Assembly (NCBI GenBank): GCA_036012725.1
Contig: DASCPW010000003.1
Coordinates: 1 to 10,750 of the forward strand
Source: GCA-2686765 sp036012725
GTDB lineage: Bacteria; Pseudomonadota; Alphaproteobacteria; Rhodospirillales; 2-02-FULL-58-16
Length of the DNA: 10,750 nt
Direction: 5' to 3'
Shown: positions 5,661 through 10,750 of the stretch, in pieces
How the letters are laid out: each line of letters begins with the position of its first letter
How positions within the stretch are numbered: the first letter of the stretch is position 1
Made by a program: the position numbers and the translations under genes
Notes under the pieces: generated by a model
The model's database searches: none
Told to the model about the DNA's origin: nothing
What the model saw: the letters and a program-made list of their open reading frames with translations, nothing else

Positions 5661-7273
5661 TCAAAACCGTGTTGGAAACAGACGCCGTTCATGCCCGTCC
5701 AGAGCTGTTGCAAGTGGCTGAAACCGTGGCCCGCGACAAGGGAATCGAGCAGGATTTGGTTCTGGAAGCCATGGAAATGGCCATCCAAAAAGCCGGCCGG
5801 TCGAAATACGGTCTTGAACACGATATCCGTGCATCCATCGACCGCAAAAGCGGCCAAATCTCGCTGGCTCGCTTTCTTGAGGTGACCGATGAGTTGGAAA
5901 ATGAGGCCACCCAGATTACCCTTGAGGTGGCGCGCCAGCGCAAGGCGGACGCCAGCATCGGCGATTTTCTCATTGATCCCCTGCCGCCCATCGAATTTGG
6001 CCGCATAGCCGCCCAAACGGCTAAGCAGGTAATTGTTCAGAAAGTCCGCGAAGCTGAACGCACACGCCAGTACGAGGAATACAAGGACCGGGCAGGCGAA
6101 ATCGTCAACGGCTTGGTCAAGCGGATCGAATACGGCAACATCATTATCGACCTAGGCCGGGCCGAGGCACTTTTGCGCCGTGAAGAATCAATCCCCCGCG
6201 AGCATTTTTCAAACGGCGATAGAGTGCGCGCCTACATCGTCAATGTCCGCGAAGAACAGCGTGGTCCGCAGATTTTTCTGTCACGTACCCATCCCCAGTT
6301 CATGGCCGAGTTATTCTCCCAGGAAGTGCCGGAAATTTACGACAGCATCATCGAAATCAAGTCGGTGGCTAGGGATCCCGGCTCGCGGGCCAAGATCGCC
6401 GTCGTTTCCCACGATTCCAGCATCGACCCCGTCGGCCCTTGCATCGGCATGCGCGGTTCCCGCGTCCAGGCCGTGGTTGGGGAATTGCAAGGAGAAAAGA
6501 TCGACATTATCCATTGGTCTCCCGATCCCGCCACTTTTATTGTCAACGCGCTGTCACCGGCGGAAGTGGCCAAGGTGGTGTTGGACGAAGAGGCGAGCCG
6601 CATTGAGGTGGTGGTCCCCGACGAACAACTCAGCCTAGCGATCGGCCGGCGCGGCCAGAATGTGCGTCTAGCGTCCCAGTTATCGGGATGGCACATAGAC
6701 ATCCTCACCGAGGCCGAGGAATCCGAAAGACGGCAAGAGCAGTTCTACTCCCGCTCACAAATGATGATTGATGCCATGGACGTGGACGACGTCATCGCTC
6801 ACCTGTTGGTGACCGAGGGGTTCTCATCGGTTGATGAAGTGGCTTTCGTGCCGATTGAAGACCTCGCCGAGATCGAAGGCTTTGACGAGGAGGTCGCCTC
6901 TGAGCTCCGCGAACGGGCACGTGCTTTCCTCGCCACTCGGGACGAAGAATTAACCCGCCGCTGCGCCGAGTTGGACATCGCCGCGGACCTGGCCGAGCTT
7001 AAAGGGACGACGCCGGCCCTACTGGTGGCGCTAGGAGAACAAGGGATCAAAACAAAAGATGATCTGGCCGACCTCGCCAGTGATGAATTACTTGAAATCG
7101 CATCGGCTCTTACCTTTTCAAAAGCAAAGGCCGATGAGTTGATCATGGCGGCTCGCGCGGATTGGTTCGCGGACGAGGAGACCCCCGCGCCGGTTGCCTC
7201 CCCCGATGGCGAACAGACCGACGGCGGCAAGGACGATGAAACCCAGCAATCTTCGGCGGGAACTAAAGAGTAA
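5657..7273 (+). CDS. nusA: Transcription termination/antitermination factor NusA
   Basis: NusA binds RNA polymerase and nascent RNA, affecting pausing, intrinsic termination and rRNA antitermination. The protein has 538 residues and the usual proteobacterial domain order. The N-terminal RNA polymerase-binding domain covers about 15-140. An S1 domain lies at about 147-212 (GEIVNGLVKRIEYGNIIIDL). Two KH domains follow, with loops CIGMRGSRV (262-270) and AIGRRGQNV (328-336). Two acidic helical repeats span about 375-435 and 445-505, the second shown by ALGEQGIKTKDDLADLASDEL. The tail is acidic and low in complexity (506-538). The ATG at 5657 overlaps the rimP stop, with AAGGGA about 10 nt upstream. 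The gene ends in tandem stops, TAA then in-frame TGA at 7274. The expected next gene, ylxR, is not found. Confidence 0.97.
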   Translation: MIKTVLETDAVHARPELLQVAETVARDKGIEQDLVLEAMEMAIQKAGRSKYGLEHDIRASIDRKSGQISLARFLEVTDELENEATQITLEVARQRKADASIGDFLIDPLPPIEFGRIAAQTAKQVIVQKVREAERTRQYEEYKDRAGEIVNGLVKRIEYGNIIIDLGRAEALLRREESIPREHFSNGDRVRAYIVNVREEQRGPQIFLSRTHPQFMAELFSQEVPEIYDSIIEIKSVARDPGSRAKIAVVSHDSSIDPVGPCIGMRGSRVQAVVGELQGEKIDIIHWSPDPATFIVNALSPAEVAKVVLDEEASRIEVVVPDEQLSLAIGRRGQNVRLASQLSGWHIDILTEAEESERRQEQFYSRSQMMIDAMDVDDVIAHLLVTEGFSSVDEVAFVPIEDLAEIEGFDEEVASELRERARAFLATRDEELTRRCAELDIAADLAELKGTTPALLVALGEQGIKTKDDLADLASDELLEIASALTFSKAKADELIMAARADWFADEETPAPVASPDGEQTDGGKDDETQQSSAGTKE

Positions 7274-7619
7274 TGACCCGGAACGGGAAAAACAGGCAAG
7301 GTCACGGCCGATCTGGAACGACGAGACCGGCAGGTCGTCGGCAATGTGGAAGAGCACTTTCCTGGCTGATGCTTTATATTGAGCGGTGACAAGGATATGA
7401 TGAACACTGCCTGCTACGAGAAAACGGTTCGTCAAGGCATCGTCGGCGAAAGGCGCCGCTCCGGCTGGTGGCGCTTGTCGGGCGAAGGGTCTTCAACACG
7501 CCGCCGCCCCGAGCGCATCGGAATTGCCCTCCAAAACCGGTCCGGTCGGCCGCGTCAGCATCTGTTGATGGCCAAGTACCGTGCGACGAACTTGTTAGTC
7601 TGAGATTGATCGGATTGTG
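7274..7619 (+). other. Gap between nusA and infB without a recognisable gene
   Basis: This 346-nt stretch holds no protein I recognise. In Alphaproteobacteria a ylxR (DUF448) gene of roughly 600 nt usually stands here. The longest open frame (7379-7603, 74 codons from TTG, with ATGs at 7397 and 7400) gives a very Arg-rich product with no YlxR signature. A segment in the nusA frame just past the tandem stops (7277-7363) reads GKVTADLERR, faintly like the G-x-V-x-x-D-L part of YlxR, but is too short to call. A hairpin is possible at 7319-7340 (CGAC, GA bulge, GACC, loop GGCA, GGTC, GTCG). A candidate promoter, TTTATA (7373-7378), 17 nt, TATGAT (7396-7401), might add transcription of infB. Confidence 0.5.
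7373..7401 (+). promoter_or_regulatory. Candidate internal promoter upstream of infB
   Basis: TTTATA (7373-7378) and TATGAT (7396-7401) are spaced by 17 nt. The -10 matches the consensus in five of six bases and the -35 in four of six. It lies about 210 nt before infB in a region without a clear gene. Sequence resemblance is the only evidence. Confidence 0.3.
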
Positions 7620-10199
7620 ATGACCGCGACCAAGAAAAAAAAGAAGAATAAGCCTTTGAGCCTGTCCCAGCCCGGAAAGCTGGAGCTGAAGAAAACCGTC
7701 GAGACAGGCCATGTCCGGCAAAACTTTTCTCATGGCCGTTCGAAGATGGTGACGGTTGAGGTACGCAAAAAGCGAACCTACGCCCCCGACGCGGGCGGCG
7801 GAATGGCCGAGATCAAGGAGGAGCAACTGCTGGGTTGGGGCGCGGCTGTCGCCAACGCCGCCAACCAGGAGGCCATTGAAGCCCAGCGCGCCAACCAGCA
7901 TGCATTGACCAACGAGGAAAAAGCGGTCCGCGCACGAGCCTTGGAAGACGCCAAAAAGACCGAGACTTTTACACCGTCATTGGACGCCGAAGATGCGGCC
8001 CTGGAGCCGGCCGAAGTGGAAGTAGTAATCCAAGCCGAAGATAAGCCCGAAACCGTAATCGAACTCTCTAGCCAAGCCGAAGAGGCCATCAAACAGGCCG
8101 AGGAAGGAGATACGGAACGCCTGGAGGCAGAAAAACCGCAAAAGATCAAGGAACAACCGAAAGCCAGCGCCGCCGCCGCCGCCGCCGCCAAATTGCGGGC
8201 TCGGGAGGGACACGACAGCGAAGTCGATGACAAGGAACGCAACAAACGAGGACACCGCAAGGACGGGCGCGGCCCTGGTACGGCGGCGCGCCGCGGCGAA
8301 GGCCGCCGCCGGGAGGGCAAATTGACCATTGCCGAGGCTTTGGGGGAGGGACTGAACGAACGAACCCGCAGCCTTGCCTCTGTCAAACGCGCCCGCCAAA
8401 AGCAAAAACAGCAGTTATTCCAGGTTCAGGAAGGCCAGACGATCGTTCGCGACGTGGTTATCCCCGAAGCCCTCACCGTGCAGGAACTCGCCAACCGCAT
8501 GGCGGAACGCGGCGCCGACGTTGTCAAGGCATTGATGAAAATGGATGTCATGGCCACCATCGACCAGATTCTCGACGCCGACACGGCGGAACTGGTGGTA
8601 GGCGAATTCGGCCACAACATCAAACGGGTCAGCGAAGCCGACGTGGAAATCGGCCTCAAAGGCCTGGAAGACGACGAAACCAGCCTCATCACCAGGCCCC
8701 CCGTGGTCACCGTGATGGGACATGTGGACCACGGAAAAACTTCCCTGCTGGATGCGTTGCGCGATACCGATGTCGCTTCGCAAGAAGCGGGCGATATCAC
8801 CCAGCACATCGGCGCCTACCAAGTGAACTTGCCATCAGGAGACAAGATCACTTTCATCGATACGCCAGGCCACGAGGCTTTTAGTGGCATGCGCGCCCGT
8901 GGTGCCGCGGCGACCGATATCGTGGTCCTGGTGATTGCCGCCGACGATGGCATCATGCCGCAAACCATAGAAGCCATTAACCACGCCAAAACTGCCGCCG
9001 TCCCCATTATCGTCGCCATCAACAAAATCGACAGGCCAGACGCCAATGCCGAAAAGGTGCGAACAGAACTCTTGCAGCACGAAATGGTACTCGAGGAAAT
9101 GGGTGGTGAAATTCTTTCCGTGGAGGTTTCCGCCAAAGAGCGGGTCAACCTGGATAAACTGGAAGAAACCATCCTCCTGCAAGCCGAACTCCTCGATCTC
9201 AAAGCCAACCCGGACCGCTTGGCCGAAGGCATGGTCATCGAATCCAAGATAGGGAAAGGCCGCGGGCCATTGGCCACCCTCCTCGTTCAACGAGGAACCC
9301 TGAGACTGGGAGACATCATTGTCGCCGGCAGTGAATGGGGCCGTATACGTGCCTTGGTTGATACCCATGGCAAGTCCCTAACGGATGCCGGTCCGGCCCT
9401 GCCGGTGGAGATTCAGGGATTAAACGGCACGCCCGAGGCTGGTGACGACTTCACCGTTGTCGATAACGAGACCCGGGCCCGCGAGATATCCGCATTCCGT
9501 CAGCGCCGCCGGCGTGACGCCAAGGCCACCGTCGGCGCCCGCGGCACCGTCGAGGAAATGTTTGCTCATATCCAGGGTGACACGGCCAAGGCATTGCCAA
9601 TCGTGGTCAAGGCCGACGCCCATGGTTCTCTTGAGGCCATCTTGGCGACATTGGGAAAATTGGCCACCGACGAGGTTAAAGTCGACGTTTTGCATTCCGG
9701 AGTCGGCGGCATTAACGAATCGGACGTGACCCTGGCCCATGCCTCGCAATCGCTGATCATCGGTTTCAATGTGCGCGCCAACCGCATGGCACGAGACACG
9801 GCACGACGCGACAAAATTGAAATTCGTTATTATTCGGTCATTTACGACCTTGTCGACGACGCGAAAAAGCTCCTCTCGGGCATGTTACCGCCGAAAATCA
9901 CCGAGACTTTGTTGGGTTATGCTGAAATTCTCCAGGTTTTCAGCGTTTCCAAGGTCGGCAAAGTGGCCGGTTGCATGGTCACCGAGGGCAAGGTTCGTAG
10001 CGGCGCCAAAGTACGGCTGATACGAGACGACATCGTTATTCACGAAGGGGAACTCAGCCAGCTCAAGCGGTTCAAGAATGATGCCAAGGAAGTTAAGGAA
10101 GGAACCGAATGCGGACTGGCTTTGGCCAACTATCAGGACGTCCAGGCAGGGGATAAAATCGAATGTTTCGAAACCAAGGAAGTCGACCGGGAACTATAA
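7620..10199 (+). CDS. infB: Translation initiation factor IF-2
   Basis: IF-2 is a GTPase that places initiator fMet-tRNA in the 30S P site and promotes subunit joining. The product is 859 residues. The N-terminal IF2-associated segment is LELKKTVETGHVRQNFSHGR (21-40 and onward). A long, charged Ala/Glu/Lys/Arg-rich linker follows (about 60-280), with seven alanines at 184-190. The IF2_N domain lies at about 283-335. The GTPase domain shows G1 GHVDHGKT (367-374), G3 DTPGHEAF (414-421), G4 NKID (468-471) and G5 SAK (504-506). Domains II to IV, including the fMet-tRNA-binding C2, run to the end. The start taken is ATG 7620, which gives the usual N-terminus; GTG at 7617 is adjacent. The Shine-Dalgarno is weak. 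An A8 run at codons 6-8 is unusual. Confidence 0.97.
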   Translation: MTATKKKKKNKPLSLSQPGKLELKKTVETGHVRQNFSHGRSKMVTVEVRKKRTYAPDAGGGMAEIKEEQLLGWGAAVANAANQEAIEAQRANQHALTNEEKAVRARALEDAKKTETFTPSLDAEDAALEPAEVEVVIQAEDKPETVIELSSQAEEAIKQAEEGDTERLEAEKPQKIKEQPKASAAAAAAAKLRAREGHDSEVDDKERNKRGHRKDGRGPGTAARRGEGRRREGKLTIAEALGEGLNERTRSLASVKRARQKQKQQLFQVQEGQTIVRDVVIPEALTVQELANRMAERGADVVKALMKMDVMATIDQILDADTAELVVGEFGHNIKRVSEADVEIGLKGLEDDETSLITRPPVVTVMGHVDHGKTSLLDALRDTDVASQEAGDITQHIGAYQVNLPSGDKITFIDTPGHEAFSGMRARGAAATDIVVLVIAADDGIMPQTIEAINHAKTAAVPIIVAINKIDRPDANAEKVRTELLQHEMVLEEMGGEILSVEVSAKERVNLDKLEETILLQAELLDLKANPDRLAEGMVIESKIGKGRGPLATLLVQRGTLRLGDIIVAGSEWGRIRALVDTHGKSLTDAGPALPVEIQGLNGTPEAGDDFTVVDNETRAREISAFRQRRRRDAKATVGARGTVEEMFAHIQGDTAKALPIVVKADAHGSLEAILATLGKLATDEVKVDVLHSGVGGINESDVTLAHASQSLIIGFNVRANRMARDTARRDKIEIRYYSVIYDLVDDAKKLLSGMLPPKITETLLGYAEILQVFSVSKVGKVAGCMVTEGKVRSGAKVRLIRDDIVIHEGELSQLKRFKNDAKEVKEGTECGLALANYQDVQAGDKIECFETKEVDREL
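8169..8189 (+). repeat. (GCC)7 trinucleotide repeat in infB
   Basis: Seven uninterrupted GCC codons encode alanines 184-190 of IF-2 within the disordered linker. A change in repeat number would keep the frame and should be tolerated, so this is a likely site of length variation between strains. Confidence 0.9.
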
Positions 10200-10284
10200 G
10201 GCGGGTTTCCGAATCGTCTGTTACCTGGTCTGTTTGTGGCGGTCGCGTGATGATGCGGCCATTGACTGATTTGTGGAGGGAGCA

Positions 10285-10704
10285 ATGGGAAAACGACAAC
10301 AAAGGGCTCCCAGCCAGCGCCAACTCAGGATTGGCGAGGAACTGCGCCACATCTTGGCCAGGATATTAGGACAGGACCAAATCCGCGATCCCGGCCTCAA
10401 GGATGTCACCGTCACTGTTACTGAAGTGCGGGTGGGCTCCGATTTACGTACCGCTACCGTTTTTGTGATGCCTCTGGGCGGTGGAGAAGTCAACGCCATG
10501 GTTGCCGCTTTGACCAGGGCGCGGTCGTTCCTGCGCCGCAAGGTAGCTCAAGCCATCAGGCTCAAATACGTTCCCGAACTCGTTTTTTGCGCCGACCGTT
10601 CTTTCGAGTACGCGGGACAAATCGACAACCTGTTCAAGGACCCGTCGGTAGCCCGGGACCTTGGGACGGAGGCTGGCGACAAGGAAATTGGCAATGGGAC
10701 GTAA
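10285..10704 (+). CDS. rbfA: 30S ribosome-binding factor RbfA
   Basis: RbfA is a small KH-fold protein that binds immature 30S subunits and helps 16S rRNA 5'-end processing and cold adaptation. The product is 139 residues. Family features are the N-terminal SQRQLRIGEELRHILARIL, the central DPGLKDVTVTVTEVRVGSDLRTATVFV, and the C-terminal LRRKVAQAIRLKYVPELVFCADRSFEYAGQIDNLF. The start is ATG 10285, which has GGAGG (10275-10279) 5 nt upstream. An in-frame GTG at 10273 would place that Shine-Dalgarno inside the gene and is rejected. The gene lies 85 nt after infB and overlaps the truB start by 11 nt. The infB-rbfA-truB order is widely conserved. Confidence 0.95.
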   Translation: MGKRQQRAPSQRQLRIGEELRHILARILGQDQIRDPGLKDVTVTVTEVRVGSDLRTATVFVMPLGGGEVNAMVAALTRARSFLRRKVAQAIRLKYVPELVFCADRSFEYAGQIDNLFKDPSVARDLGTEAGDKEIGNGT

Positions 10705-10750
10705 ACGGCGCGGCAAACCAATCAATGGCTGGCTGATCATTGACAAACCG
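10694..10750 (+). CDS. truB: tRNA pseudouridine(55) synthase TruB, N-terminal fragment (continues outside window)
   Basis: Nineteen codons are visible from ATG 10694, giving MGRKRRGKPINGWLIIDKP. The GWLIIDKP sequence is the start of the TruB catalytic domain, which converts U55 of the tRNA T-loop to pseudouridine. AAGGA (10681-10685) lies 8 nt upstream as a Shine-Dalgarno. It overlaps the end of rbfA by 11 nt in another frame, and the position after rbfA is the classical one. The catalytic aspartate lies beyond the window. Confidence 0.92.
   Translation, partial: MGRKRRGKPINGWLIIDKP

Noticed and set aside
6799..7407. 202-codon open frame on the minus strand over the nusA end
   Set aside because: It lies opposite the confirmed NusA acidic repeats; the Ser/Arg-rich low-complexity product is a typical shadow.
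7379..7603. 74-codon plus-strand frame between nusA and infB as a real small gene
   Set aside because: It is very Arg-rich with a TTG start and poor Shine-Dalgarno placement, and has no similarity I recognise to YlxR or another family. It is kept only as part of the gap description.
7778..8386. 202-codon open frame on the minus strand over infB
   Set aside because: Its Ser/Ala-rich translation mirrors the Glu/Lys/Ala-rich IF-2 linker. IF-2 on the plus strand is certain and the antisense frame has no domain pattern.

Overview
The window reads as a chromosomal core region of an alphaproteobacterium, probably Rhodospirillales-like. This is inferred from gene order and protein character, not from a search. 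The order corC - lnt - XRE regulator - metK - trmB, then rimP - nusA - infB - rbfA - truB, is typical of that class. The regulator ahead of metK and the attenuator-like leader ahead of rimP are also alphaproteobacterial features. All genes lie on the plus strand. No mobile-element gene, CRISPR array, tRNA or rRNA was found.

Layout. 1-431 is the 3' end of corC and overlaps lnt (428-2029), the apolipoprotein N-acyltransferase. An AT-rich spacer (2030-2206) precedes an XRE-type regulator (2207-2710). A 288-nt non-coding stretch with several inverted repeats leads to metK (GTG start at 2999), which overlaps trmB (to 4887). The end of trmB runs into a 27-bp perfect inverted repeat (4867-4931). Next come a good sigma70-type promoter (5008-5036), a leader with a rho-independent terminator (to 5115), and then rimP (5169-5660) and nusA (5657-7273), which overlap by 4 nt. 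A 346-nt gap stands where a ylxR gene would be expected. infB (7620-10199), rbfA (10285-10704) and the first 19 codons of truB (from 10694) follow.

Together the genes cover envelope lipoprotein maturation (lnt, with corC), S-adenosylmethionine supply and its use in tRNA methylation (metK, trmB), and the transcription/translation set (rimP, nusA, infB, rbfA, truB) for 30S maturation, elongation control, initiation and tRNA pseudouridylation. The genes themselves are ordinary housekeeping genes and I see no new multi-gene system. What deserves a second look lies between them: the long perfect hairpin at the end of trmB, the missing ylxR, the structured region ahead of metK, and the rimP leader.
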